From: Rostratula benghalensis
Taxonomy: Eukaryota; Chordata; Aves; Charadriiformes; Rostratulidae
DNA: 64,000 nucleotides
NCBI GenBank assembly: GCA_013399305.1
Contig: VXAI01000021.1
Location: forward strand, 4,527,874 to 4,591,873
Direction of reading: 5' to 3'
Shown: piece after piece, positions 39,984 through 52,590 of the stretch
How the letters are laid out: each line of letters begins with the position of its first letter
Numbering within the stretch: the stretch's first letter is position 1
The notes under the pieces: generated by a model
The model's input: the letters and a program-made list of their open reading frames with translations, nothing else
Database searches by the model: none
Told to the model about the DNA's origin: nothing
Made by a program: the position numbers and the translations under genes

Positions 39984-40077
39984 CGCTGAACAGGTAAAGG
40001 AAGGGAACCTAAGCCGTCCTCGCCCTTAAAAGCCATATTTATCCTATTCTTACGTGCACTTCTCCATAGGCTGCAAT
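39984..40077 (-). CDS. INSC: INSC exon with candidate start codon (short-isoform N-terminus)
   Basis: This is the most upstream INSC exon I can place. A pyrimidine-rich tract and TCTAG acceptor precede it (AG at 40079-40078), and a consensus GTAAGT donor follows (GT at 39983-39982). An ATG at 40036-40034 opens MAFKGEDGLGSLPLPVQ, and the final CG joins the C of the next exon to make Arg. The peptide resembles the short-isoform N-terminus of mammalian INSC as I remember it, which also ends in GQR before LHLMQVDSV. The frame is open from the acceptor to the ATG (40077-40037; in-frame residues include ...RKNRIN before the Met). The whole exon could therefore be coding in a longer isoform, or the upstream part could be 5' UTR. 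The next exon is about 29.7 kb away. The exon identity is well supported by phase, splice sites and similarity; which Met is used is inference. Confidence 0.8.
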
Positions 40078-40985
40078 CTAGAAAGAAAACAAACAGTCAT
40101 TTAGTAACACTAGGTAAACTCAGGCCTCTTCAGTCCAGGGTGATATAACATTCTCCTACTGTTCTGTGGACTTAGTTTATTAAAAACAATTCAAAAGGCT
40201 TCTTTTCCTCAGGCTACTACACAACTCCAGTATTTAACCAGGGTCATTAGGTATATTTCATGGCATAAGCAACAGAAAGTTTGCATCTTCTTGAACTTCC
40301 TAGACTACTGCACAGGTACAGCCAGCTGGGTTGAACACTTCTGAGTTAATATTGAGTTACCTAGCCTCATTTATTTTTAATTCACTTGAACTCTAGAGGA
40401 AGTCTATCTAGTATGATTGTAATTCTTCAAATTGTGAGAAAGATTGCAAGAGAAAGCAAGTGTATGTTCATATGTTTTCAGGATCATTTAGTACTATATT
40501 TACAGAAAGACCCTCAATGTTCAATTTACTGAATTTTTTGATCCTTCCATGTTAAATGATATCATTTTTCTTGCTGTACACATCTTTTTACTCCAAGTTT
40601 TGCCACTGTTCCTAGTGGCCAAGAGACACATCCAAACACTACTGTACTTGAAAGAGGCAAGAGAGAAAGAGAGCCTCCTCATTTTCACAAAAAGTAGAGG
40701 TGCTGCCTCCCTCCTCCTTTTAATTTGCCCCACCTTACACTAGGGCATTACCCACTATAGATCATTGCATACTCTCAACAAAAAACAAAGATTTATGCTA
40801 TTAGAAAAGGTGAAGTCATTCCCTCTCACCCACATAGCTAGAGAAAGAACTAATGCAAAATACTTGAAGGAAAAGATTAACCCATGACTCAAGAAGAAGG
40901 AGGAGATGAATGAATTTGGAGGAGACAGGAACACTGGGAAAACAACGTTTTCCTAGATGTAAAGAAAAACCTGGATCACTCTTGG

Positions 40986-41001
40986 AAAAAAAAAAAAAAA
41001 A
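40986..41001. repeat. Poly-A run of 16
   Basis: An uninterrupted A run with no associated element recognised. Confidence 0.85.
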
Positions 41002-43350
41002 CACTTTACACAGGAAATGAATGCTGTTTGTGTCACCAGCTGAGGCAAAATGTTTTTGATGTAGCCTCTTGTGAAATTCTGCCATTTGGTTATTGGCTAC
41101 ATTCTACAAGCTGAGTCAGCCAGCATTTAAGATATTTGCCACTCCAAATTGCTCTTAATTGACAAAGAGTGGTCTTCAGCATCTTTCTTAGCAAACTGAT
41201 CTCATTGCTAATGCACGTCCTTGGTTTTTTTCCTAAGATCCCACAAACATTGTCCTGAGTACATAGAAGTATTACATCCAGAGTAATGCATCTGCATGCT
41301 CTGTCCACTATTAGTGCCAGATTGCTTTGGTAATGGTGGTGTCCTGTGTTCCTCCCCGCCCCCCAAATTTTCCTGGAAGAAACAAACTTAATCTTCTTAG
41401 TGGATGCATCTAAAGAAGGAGTATATTGTAATATGGGTTAAAAAAAATCTGTTTTAAAAAAAGCAAGTAAAAAGAGGCAATTTCAGTGTTACTGAATTTT
41501 TTGATTCAAAAAGATTGCAAGTATCAGGTAGTCAATAGACTGTGCCTAAAATACATAAGCCCAAGTATGAAAATATTAGTAAGTATCCTTCTGCTTCCAT
41601 GACACACCAAATTTGAAAAACAAGTTTGTTGGTTTATTAAAGCATTTAGCATATGACACACAGACTTCACTAACAACTGGAATAAATCAGTGATCTTCAT
41701 TCCTTTTTACTTATGGATTTTTTTTTTGCTTTTTGTCAAAGAAATTTAAGATAATCGAATATCATATAATCAGATTTACTGGAATAGCCAATTCTAACTA
41801 TATTCATTTAAGAAGATACCCTTAATAAAAGATGAACATATCTGCATAAAGTTTCAAGATCCAAGATATCCAAGATAAAGTGTCCTCTCCTAAATCCTGT
41901 CTTGTAAAGGACGAAGAAAATAGTCTTTCAGTCTGCAGAAGTACAGACTTCATGGACCCAACTGATCTCTTCTGCTTAGCATCAGGCACGGGATTTACCT
42001 TCTTATGCTACCAACACAAAATCAACAGCTTCACTCTGCTAAGTTAGAGCTACTTCACTTAGCTCAGCCCACTAACACTTTCTGCACATACAAATCAAAG
42101 CATGTGCTTGTTTTCCATTACTTGTGATTGGGGACATAACGTTCACAGACATAGATTATTGCATGTCAGTGTTCCCCATAAATTAGGATCCTGAGAAAAT
42201 TGCAGTTTTTTATATGCTGTCTTTGCACAAAACACACATTTATATCACGGCTGAGAGCCTTTAAAAACATGATTAACTCCTACTTTGAGGTGACTTGTGC
42301 TCCAGAACAGTAACAAAATGCCACACCATTTGGTAGCTTAACCAAACAGTCTGTCTCAAGACTGCTAGGTATTAACTCAAATCTTTAAGCCCAAGTTAAT
42401 ATTGACAACATGAGAAAATGCTCTCCTCAGGCACCTGGCAATCTGCCAGAGGACTAACTGTACCCACAGGACAGCAAAGTACCACACTAGCTCATCTAAA
42501 CCCATGAATACAAGAGAGGTTGGAGTCCCAGTGAATTGATATGGTACAGGTTTCAGGTCCTGATCAGAGTGGCTCCTCCACATGATGAGGAATTACCATG
42601 CCCAATGGCAGACATTGTTCAGTTTTTGGTGTTCTCATTAATTTTTCTGGGTAAGACCAAAACAACTGTACTTCCTAGTAAAAACAATGACAGGGCTGAT
42701 GAACCCCTCTGTTTAGTTGATGTTGCTTTTTATTAAAGGCCACAGCAAAATGTTGAGCTCTAGTCAGCATTCCTAAATGGAAGGTTTCCTACTATAACTG
42801 ATCATGTAGATGACTCCATAAGTATGACCTCAAGTCCAAGCAAGAAGCTTTTGTAGCATAAAATGTTTTATCTTCTATTAAAAACATGCTACTTGGGGTC
42901 AAAAGCTTCTTTATCCTGGCAAATAAAGGACAACAGACATGGAAGAACAGAGACACACTGCACACTAACAGAAACATGTATGCTAACAACCCGTCATGAA
43001 AACCTCTCCAAGGCTTTATCTTTGAGGGACTGAAGCATGAGCAGGGCAACATGCACAGTTTCTGCCGCAACTACTGTCTGAGCCTATATGCAGAGGCACC
43101 AAGAAGTTCAACTGCTCTCACATAATAGCTATAGGCAACTAAAACAGGTGGTGTGCATATGAGCACACACACACTCCAGGATACACAAACTGTAAGTATA
43201 TGACCACATGCTTTTTAATCCTTCGCCCAAGCTGCTTCCTCACAGATGGTGAAGACAGTGTGGCAGCAAGCAGAGCTACAGATTTAAAGCAGTGCCTGAA
43301 GTCACAGACATTTCTCCTAATGCCCCTCTGACATAAAATATCCTAAAAAA

Positions 43351-43402
43351 CATATAAATATATATGTTTTGTATACACATTGTGCATGTGTATATATATA
43401 CA
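43351..43402. repeat. TA/TG-rich low-complexity tract
   Basis: Alternating AT, GT and AC dinucleotides, including ATATAAATATATATG and GTGTATATATATAC. It is a degenerate microsatellite. Confidence 0.8.
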
Positions 43403-43523
43403 AACATTCACATTTCGCAAGTACATACATACTGATAGGCAACATGAGCAGAGTGGTGCAGGAGAGGCTAATGGCTCTTCCACTGACTTCAGGCTCACAG
43501 CTGGTTGAAGATGCAGTCTAGCT

Positions 43524-43718
43524 AATCACAGAATCACAGACTATCAGGGATTGGAAGGGACCTTGAAAGCTCATCCAGTCCAATCCCCCTGCCAGAGCAG
43601 GAACACCTAGATCAGGTCACACAGGAATGCATCCAGATGGGTTTTGAATATCTCCAGAGAAGGAGACTCCACAACCTCTCTGGGCGGCCCATTCCAGTGC
43701 TCCGTCACCCTCACCGTA
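43524..43718 (-). mobile_element. CR1 LINE 3'-end fragment
   Basis: Begins AATCACAGAATCACAGAC (reverse of the 3' terminal repeat). It continues with GGATTGGAAGGGACCTTGAA, CCAGTCCAATCCCCCTGCCA, GTTTTGAATATCTCCAGAGA and CCATTCCAGTGCTCCGTCAC. It is 5'-truncated at about 195 bp. Confidence 0.93.
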
Positions 43719-45881
43719 TTGCCTGTACCAAAAAAATAACACTACTTGTAGTTCACAACAGTGGTCCTTTTGGTACATGCCTGAGTGATACTTATGCTGA
43801 AATAAAATTGTCATTCTTGGATTATTATAAGGCAATTTTTTCAGTACCTTACATAGGATTTCACATAAATAAATGTCTGCACATAGACCTGCATGACTGT
43901 TATAAATAATGACTTATAATCAGTATAATTCTTTGGGTAGACACAGTAGTGCGTGCATGAGGAATGGAATGTATTCAAGGAGCAGATTCCTTGTGTCCTT
44001 CATCTTTCTCCTTGTCACGTTGACACTGAATTAGATGTTAAGATGTTATTTCTTTATGTTTAGTAGATGTAGATAAGCAGACCACAAACCACATTACATT
44101 CCCATCAAAGACAGTCAGCCAAAAGCTGCTTTCAGGGAGAAAGAAGACAACAAAAGCATTGCACCTGAAACAGCACGTAAGCATTGCTCACAGAAAAAGC
44201 CATGCCAACCGAGGACGTTACCTTCATAGCCAAAAAAAAACCCCAAACCCAAAAAACACACCTGATGTTGACAACTGACATAGAGAACTAAAAACAGTTT
44301 TAAAAACTGTCAAACCCAGCCATCAGTTAAAGGAGACTCATTCTAACATTCTTGCTTGGCAAGTAAGGCTTAGCAGCACCTGCAAAACCTATGCAATGCC
44401 TCATTAGCACAGCAGTGCAGCTACGACCTGTCAAACCACTGGTCTCACAACAGCAGATGACTCCTGCCTTACGGGAAACCCTGCTGGGGGCAGAGTTGCT
44501 TAAGTCTGTTTAGCATTGAAGAGCAGCTTCTAGAGTGCAACGTGTCTTTTTAGCATCCTACAAAAGATGATATTTCTGCTAGAAAAACAAATCGCGTCTT
44601 ATAAAATCTCCCAATCTAGATTTCTTCTCCAATATTGAAGAGATGAACAAGCTAGAATTTAAAAGGATTTTAGCAGTCAGGTATTCTGTTAGAAACACAC
44701 CAAGTCCAAAAGTATCACAGTATTCAAGATGAAATAAGTGCAACTCATTTATTTCTACTACTGATGGCACTAAGGAAGTTCTCTATCACAAAATGATGTC
44801 CTGAATAATTAAGCCTGAAACTCACACAATTAAATTCACATTTTTGAGCTCATTCCCTCTATACATGTCCAACCTTGTAAAGTCTTAAATCAAAAGGCAA
44901 ATTCATGAACTTTCGCCACCCCATTTCTAACCCATAACATCATAATTTCAACACTGAGAACATCTTAAAATAAGACCATCATTTCTCTTTCTAAAAGACG
45001 GAAAGCCACACAACTAGCCTTTGATTATTAACAATCATCAGAATTAGAAAAGCATGTTGCCTATAAGTAATATGGTTAACCTGAAAATAAGAAGTCATTA
45101 GCTAAAAGTCATTTCAGACTAGATATCATTTGATTAATATGAACAGTTCCTGTCTGTAGTAAAGTACAATCTCTGTTCTGCCAAACAGTGCTTGTCCTTA
45201 TTTTACAATTCTGGGACTCTGGGAATCATTAGTTATTAGTCTCCTGCTACACAGAATAACTGTTAATGGAATGCCACAAATCAAATTAAGAGCAGAATTC
45301 TGACAGCATTTATGTGATAGGTCAGAAAGTAAATACATATACACTGTCCTTCAGCAACATATCCAGTCCATCAGAAGTTTTTCACACTCACCATTTGAGG
45401 ACTCTGGATCCTGTTGTCATTTTACATTATAACAGGCTTATATGGACAGGAATTAATTACAATAGTAAGAGCCAACTCAGAATTAAGCTAAAGTGCTACA
45501 AATCTAAGAAGCCATAAAACCAAGAGAAAGAATGAGGAGTCCTTCAAATGATGCATTAAAATGGTTTGTATTAGCATGGGATCATATAAACAGATGTATG
45601 TACCACAGCCCTAGAATGCAAAATTAAAACTAGCAGGAGCGGTGGGAACAGGCATTACCTGTGGCATTCGGTCATAGAAGCTGCTCTTGCAGAGCCAATA
45701 ATCAGAGGAAGTACTGGTGAGTAGTTTATGCCTCACACTTCAAGTACAATGTGAAGCATAAATCCATTTTCACTCACACAGTGTTTTATTTTTAATGCAT
45801 ATTCTTACCATTTTTTTTTCTCTATCTTCTGCAAAGGGTCCCATTTTAGACAAGTCTCATTGACAATATCCTTTGTTATAT

Positions 45882-45998
45882 ATCATAGAATGGGTTGGGT
45901 TTAAGGGACCTTACAGATCATATAGTTCAACCCCCCCTGCTTTAAGCAGGGATACCTTCCACTAGATCAGATTGCTCAATGTCACATCCAACCCAGAC
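45882..45998 (-). mobile_element. CR1 LINE 3'-end fragment
   Basis: ATCATAGAATGGGTTGGGTT, GGGACCTTACAGATCATATA, a run of C, then CCACTAGATCAGATTGCTCA and CACATCCAACCC match the 3' end of an avian CR1 on the minus strand. It is about 117 bp and diverged. Confidence 0.85.
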
Positions 45999-47989
45999 AT
46001 GAATGGTCTCATTCATCTGCATACAGAATTTGATTCCTTCATCCAACTTTCTGGTTTTAGAGATTTCAGGATGTCCTCCTTGAACGCAGACTTTTTTTTC
46101 TTTTTGATCACTTCAATGCAAAAGTCTGCTTTTAGAGCAAGGGATGTTGGCTTGTTCATTCCATTTCTTTATTTGAGCAAGCAGATCATACGAAAACACA
46201 CTAAGTGAAGTAATCAGGAGATCTGATTGCATTGAGAAGGGAAGCATAGACCCACATTACACAGGCCAATCAGCTTTCTCACATGCACTACAGTCAGTCC
46301 TTTTGCCAAAGCATGAGTTTTCCTGTGATATATCTTTAGAAAATTTTCCCATTTAAATATAAAATCTCCAGAAATATTGAGTTTACCTCATCATGGACTA
46401 TATTATAAAAATATTTAAAGTAAGGAGATAGAGAAGAATATAACAGATTTTAAGATTTCCTTCCCTCTGTTCTCCATCTTAAAATTATTTTGGGCAAAAA
46501 GCCACTGGGCTAATCACTTTGTTGGCATCTTTTTTTAATCTTATCAGTGAAAGTCTTTAAAATCTCTTCTTCTGGAAAGGCACACCGATTTATATAGATG
46601 GAAGTATTATGGGACCAAACTGATCAGTGGTCACATTTCTAGCAATTAGCATTTTAGAGGCAGTTTTGCTGGAAAAGAATTTGCTTTTGAGGTTCAGGAA
46701 CTGAATAATAGGTGGCAAGTTGGTGCACTCCAAAGCTGTATTTTATCTTTTATGTGACGCAGAATAATCACCATATAAAAATGTTTATTGGTTCTCAGAG
46801 CAGTATTAATGCAACTTGCTACCATAAAATGCTGAGATGTACAACTCTCTATTTATGCTTCCCTTGCTTTCTGACAGACTGCATAGTGCTTCCTCCTTCC
46901 CTCCTTAAAAGAAACCAAACAGCTAATTTGGCATCACCTGAACAACACAAGTCTGAATTCAAACACTCACGATAGGGACATCCCTGTTACTGACCACGGC
47001 CTCTTGGTTTCAAAGGTATTTCTGAAGAGAAACGTATCAACAAGGTTTCACTGTGTGGTTTGCAGACCACCTCTCTTCACCGTTGATCGCTATCAGCCAT
47101 GGCAGCACAACCACTGATGGCTGCGCAAGGGCTTTTTCTTTGGAGATGCCCAGGTGCCATCAGATCAGAGAACAACTCCCTCTTCTCCATTTTGTTTTTG
47201 GTGCTTGGGTTTTTTAAAAGTCTTTCCGCCACCCCACCCAAGACTAGATATAAAGTAGCAGCACACCATCTGTAAATTAGGTCCCTTAGAGGCCTGGCTC
47301 TGAGTGCCCACACCTAGCCGTAAGGAGAGGCCTCAGCGGGCCCTGAGGTAAGCAAAGACCCAGCAGCAGGACCCAGTGTCAGCCCAAACCGCACTGGCAG
47401 CCTCAGGGCTGAGGTGAGGAGGAGTCTGTGGACACCCTGAGGTGGACCATGAGGAAACTGCTGCTGGCACTGCCTCAACCTCTCTCTAAAAACAAGGGCA
47501 GTTGAGGCCAGGCTGGAGACTCCCACACACTTCCCCCAGCCTCTACATTTGAGGTCAGAGGTTTGTGTTGATTGGCAATTAATTGAATTCAAGTTAACTT
47601 CCCCTGCTTTCGTCCGATTTACCTTCAACATCGTAGTCACATGCAAACATCTAGTCATCTTTCACCTTGTCTCCTCAACAGGAGGTGGGATCTTGTGTCC
47701 TTCCCAGTCTTCTTGTGGAATAATCAGAAATAAAAGGGCTGCTATTTCAACTACCCATTGTGCAGGACAAAGGAAAAGAGGAGGAGGAGGAGATTTTTTG
47801 TGGCTTACCTTGTACAAGCCTATATGACCATGGACTACACTGCTTAGAATAAACACCTGAAAATATTGCTGGTTTACTGTTATTTTTTAACATAAGGCTT
47901 TTAGTGAAAGTGTAGTGAAATTACAACTAAAATTTGTTATTCCCCCTAAAACCATCAAAAAATTCCAAAAGGAGCTTAAAATTATCTCT

Positions 47990-48070
47990 CTGTCCAGGCA
48001 GGAAGTAAAGAACAGGGACTAAGTGATTTACCCAAAGTTAAACATGAGACAAGTACAAATTTAAACCAAA
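47990..48070 (-). mobile_element. Possible MIR-type SINE core relic
   Basis: The plus strand reads GGGACTAAGTGATTTACCCA followed by AAGTTAAACATGAGACAAGT, close to the reverse complement of the MIR core (GGTTAAGTGACTTGCCCAAG and what follows). Short and diverged, so tentative. Confidence 0.4.
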
Positions 48071-51000
48071 TATTGCAATGTTTAAAAAAAATACATAGAG
48101 ATTACTATAACCTTGTGTTTAAGAACTGAAAGGAAAATAATAAGGACCTACACAAGTTACTTGCTGCAGGAAAGATGACAGTAGTATCTTTACACATCTC
48201 TCTATACAATCCATTTTCTGTAATGAAAGGATTTCATCTTGCTAATATCGACTCCAGTTAGTCAGACAGGCAGTCTGAAAGACATCTTTACTTACAATGA
48301 TATTCCACTAAAGAACAACAAAAAAAATCTGACATTTTAACAGCGATGAGCAAAACAATATTATTAATTCAGGTTACAGCCCACACTAACCAAGTCTTTA
48401 TTGGAAGTATCACAAGGCATTACATGGTAAACAGTGGTGGTATTTTCACAATATTTGCCAACTGCTATCAAGTTTTTCATTTTACAGAGTTAATATCCAG
48501 TTGCTCTTCTTTGTCATAACACTGAAAAACTTAAAATCAGTGTTAGACCAATACAGCTAAACACACAGCTACCTGAAAATTGACACAAAATATCAATAAT
48601 AACTCTTTCTAGTAATTAAACTTCTCTATTTGAATTACCAATAAACTTATTACTTCTATCACAAAGGTTTATCATAAATTTTCCCCCTTTGCACTACAGA
48701 TTGGGAAAAGAAAGAAAAGGACATCAAAAAAGCTATTGAAAAGTCAAAATGGAAGAAGAGATGTCAAAGTTGTTGTCTGCTAATAAGGTATCTCAACAGA
48801 ATACAAGAACAGGAGATTTCATTTAGCAACAACCATGCAAGATGAGCCAACACATACCAAGGAACATGTAAAGCAAATGTAGTTGAGCTGTGTACTTTCA
48901 AGGATCCCAGCTCTCTGAACAGTGATTCTCCTCCACTAGGCTATCCTTGTGCTAATTGCAGTCTCTACCTTTAAGTATGTCTTTTCTAGATAGAGACAAC
49001 AAATCCAGTAGACGAATACAAACTCCTTCCTACAAGCTGAAAAAAAATAAAAGCAGCGTATGTTTGTGAAGTTACCTCTACACAAAAAATATGAATATTT
49101 GAGTTACAGCAAAACTTATCTGTTTCTGTTTCTTACCTTTTTCCCTTTAATAACTCCAATTAACACCTCCATTCAGCCTGTGAGCAGAACTTTTTTCCTA
49201 GTTGTCATAATTCTACATAAAGGTCACGCAATAAAGCAGCAGTGGGGTTTTTCTCTTTTTAAGGAGAGAATACTGCATTTATATTTTTGAACCACTGCCA
49301 AAGAGTATCCAGATCATCAGACATTTTCTTCTCCCTCTGTCCTTTTCACAAAGTAACATGAAAGAGCCAAAAAGCTGTAATAACAATGCAGAGGGGGAAC
49401 CCCCAACAGCACTAGAGGCAGAGGATCTGGAAATTCCTAGCAAATCTAAAGGCTCTGGGGCACTTTATAGCCTAGGCACAATAGATTAGATTTACTCCAG
49501 AGATCACATCGTGTCTTGGGAGCAGCTTGGAGCACAAAGTGCAGAGCCTATTTCAAGTCATCGTGCTGCACTCAGTCTTTGTGTCAAGAGCACTCCTGAA
49601 CTGCAGAGTTCCAGAACCAACCAAAAAAAAAAAAATTCAAATGGCGTATATTTTCTCATTGATAACACCAAGATATGTAGCAAGCTACTGGAGTCCAGCA
49701 GCTTCACATCTATCAGCTGAACTACAGTAACTGCCTGGGCTCCTCAGCTGATGTTCAGTAACCTATTACGCAAAGGAACTGGCACACAAGTTTTCAGTAC
49801 ACAACGAACTACTTCACAGTCTGTTCCAGGACAGATATGTTATTTGTTCTTATTATTTTCTTAAAAGAGATATTGAAAGAAATTAAAAAAAATAATTACC
49901 TTTTAAACAGTACAAGTCTCAGTGCAGAAGAGGGTTCATGTTTTGATAAATATTTCTCATTATTATCCTACTCTGTGATAGCAAAAGTAGAGACATATAC
50001 ACCAGAATTTTTAGGAAATAAAGGTCGCAGATGCAAGCTTTTGCTATTAGCACCCAAATTCAATGAATTCCTAATCATTAGTCTTAGGAGTGCACAGATT
50101 CCAGCCTTTATTTTTCTCAGAAAAAAACATAACTGTGACCTTGGGGTGGGGGGAAGGGTGTCCACAATTTTGGCTTGAGCCTTGCAGTTATGTATGACTA
50201 TGCCACAGAACTTGCTTGTTAATACTTCACTGATAATCAAACAGACAGATACACATTAGATTCACATGTGGAAAGCAGTCTGTTCACTCCCTTCCGATGT
50301 AAGCCTGTACACTACTAACCCTTCAGGCACGTAAGACTAGTAAGACGACGGAAAACTTTAAGTGTGAAAGTTCTCCATGAGCTTCCATTCCCAGAGATCT
50401 GGTGTTGACCATTTCAGATACAAATGCACCAAAACTTAGCAGAGGTCAGAGAGCTGATTCATTGTTCTGGAAACTTCCACCTTCGGGCTTGTGTCTGTTG
50501 CTACCCACAATACAAGGGCTATGGAGTGGCCATCCCCCTTTTGCAAGAAGGGAATGAGTAGCCAAGTAAACTCCAAATCTCTCCAGGGAGCTCATTACCC
50601 TACTAAAATGCCAGCAATTTCCCATCTACCACCTCTACAGAGAGCATTTCATTTTAAAGAGTTTCATACATCTACATTTTTCATTTTCAGCCTCAGAAAA
50701 CTCTGCTTATCTCCAAATACCCATCATCTCCCAATGCTACCGATGCAACTAAAGCCAATAATTGGCCCCAGCAAGACAACAGACACCCCCCTAACACCTC
50801 ATGGGGATAGGTTGTATATTCCACCTGCAAATACTGTATTCATTATTCTCAGGGTGCCTAAGTTTAGAGATACTATCAACAATCCAACATTTACATCACC
50901 AGGATCCAAAGAATTGCCTGTGCCAATTACACTTACATTATACCAGTAAATACTTGAGGCCAGGCATTTCAAATAACTTGTTAAGTATTGCCAATACCCA

Positions 51001-51227
51001 TCTACAATGTGCCAATACCTTGGCAGCCAAGAGGAGGAAGTACCTGCCATCTGAGCCATCAGGGAGACAGCCTGCCCTACCAGCAGCAGAGACTGAATGT
51101 ATAAGTTTTTCTTTAGATAAACATTATTTGGACATGTGGCACAGAGGTTTCAGGGGAACAGCCCATGACCTCTCTCAGTCAGCGCTCAGGTGAAAGCCTA
51201 GGATTCCTGAAGCCACAGACCATCTAC

Positions 51228-51484
51228 ATAGCAAGAGCCTCAATTTGCACCAGGACAGGTTTAGATTGGATAGCAGGAAAAATTTCTTCAGGGAAAGGAT
51301 TGTCAAGCATTGGAACAGGCTGCCCAGGGAAGTAGTTAAGTCACCATCCCTAGAGGTATTTAAATGATGTGTAGATGTGGTGCTTCAGGACATGGCTTAT
51401 TGGTAGACTTGTCAATGTTAGGTTTATGGTCAGACTCCATGATCTTAAAGGTCCTTTGTGACCTAAACAATTCTGTGATTCTAC
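51228..51484 (+). mobile_element. CR1 LINE 3'-end fragment
   Basis: Forward CR1. It carries ACCAGGACAGGTTTAGATTG, GATAGCAGGAAAAATTTCTT, TTGGAACAGGCTGCCCAGGG and GATGTGGTGCTTCAGGACAT, and ends AATTCTGTGATTCTA. It belongs to the same broad group as the 17405-17722 copy (the GTCAATGTTAGGTTTATGGT and CATGATCTTAAAGGTC segments correspond). About 257 bp, truncated. Confidence 0.92.
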
Positions 51485-52009
51485 AGTCATTACTGTGACT
51501 TTAATATCACATTGTCACTTGAAGTTTATGTACATGGACCAGCTTTGTCAATACAGATGTCAGTGAAAAACTGTCCCCCAAAGCAGAGTCAATACTGATA
51601 CAACAGTCCCAAATACCTAAATGTTTTTATTTATTTAAAAATTAGAATTATGATCAGCCACGTGTACATGCAAGGAAAAAAGTTACATCCTTAAATTGGA
51701 GGAAAAAAAAATTTAAATTACTCTAGTGGTAAATGTAAATCAGGTTCTGAGACCCAGCCACCTAATTGTGCATTAAGATATCAAAAAACAGATTCTTCTT
51801 TTAATTTAATAGTCTTCTAAAAGAGAACCCAAGAAAATGCTAAACATTAGTCATGGTGGAACTACAGGACAGAGCTTTCAACTCATGACTCATCCAATAA
51901 AAGTGAAAACAGTTCATAAACAGATTCTGAAAACTTTCAAAGCATAAGATGAATTTACCTATTTAAAAAAAACATTTCAGTAAAAGAAAAAAAAAAAACC
52001 ACTTACAGG

Positions 52010-52160
52010 AAACATAGGGCAGTGGTTACAGCTGGGGAATGAAAATAAGGAAATCATCCTGCTTTCCACAAGGTTTGTCACCAACATCCTCCCAGCTACA
52101 CAAGTTATTTAACTTCTCCATATTCTGAAGTAACCATGTCTTGAATTCTTCTATTCTCAA
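52010..52160 (+). mobile_element. Possible MIR-type SINE relic
   Basis: GGGCAGTGGTTACAGCTGGG near the start and AGCTACACAAGTTATTTAAC followed by TTCTCC correspond in order and spacing to the MIR CAGTGGTTAAGAGC and GGGCAAGTTACTTAACCTCT blocks. The sequence between them is poorly conserved. Confidence 0.42.
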
Positions 52161-52545
52161 TGCAGTGACAGATTATGTTTGTAATAACGTTGGAGGAGGA
52201 GATTTTTTTGTTTATTTACAGCCCTTGAACCTTAAGTCGATTTTAAAATATCTCCAAAAGTCTAAGTCCAAGAATTGAAGAGTTCATACAAGAGAGTGGA
52301 ATGCCCCATGAAAGAAAAAAAAGTTTTTTTAAAAAATTAAATGGGTGATTGCTGACAGGAGATGACTGAACAAGGAATTCAGTAAAGAATAAACATGGAA
52401 AAATACGTCAGATAACTTAACATCCAAGGACCCCTAAAAGACTGGAAGAATAAAAGAGAGCACATCAAAACTCAGAAAGGAAATGCTTTTCGTAAAACAC
52501 GCCACTTCTTCCCACAAAGACACTGTGACTCAGAAGCTGATATCA

Positions 52546-52590
52546 CACAGTCGCAGAATGGTTGAGGATGAAGGGACCTCAGTAAATTTC
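52546..52590 (-). mobile_element. Possible tiny CR1 3'-end fragment
   Basis: CACAGTCGCAGAATGGTTGA followed by GGATGAAGGGACCTCAG resembles the CR1 3' terminus (ATCACAGAATGGTTTGGGTT, GGAAGGGACCT) on the minus strand. Only about 45 bp, so tentative. Confidence 0.4.

Noticed and set aside
45660..45722. Possible upstream INSC exon ending in CACAG/GTAATG on the minus strand
   Set aside because: The donor is plausible, but the phase needed to join 40077 gives an in-frame stop just upstream. It could only be a non-coding exon, and isolated splice-like borders are common in 24 kb.
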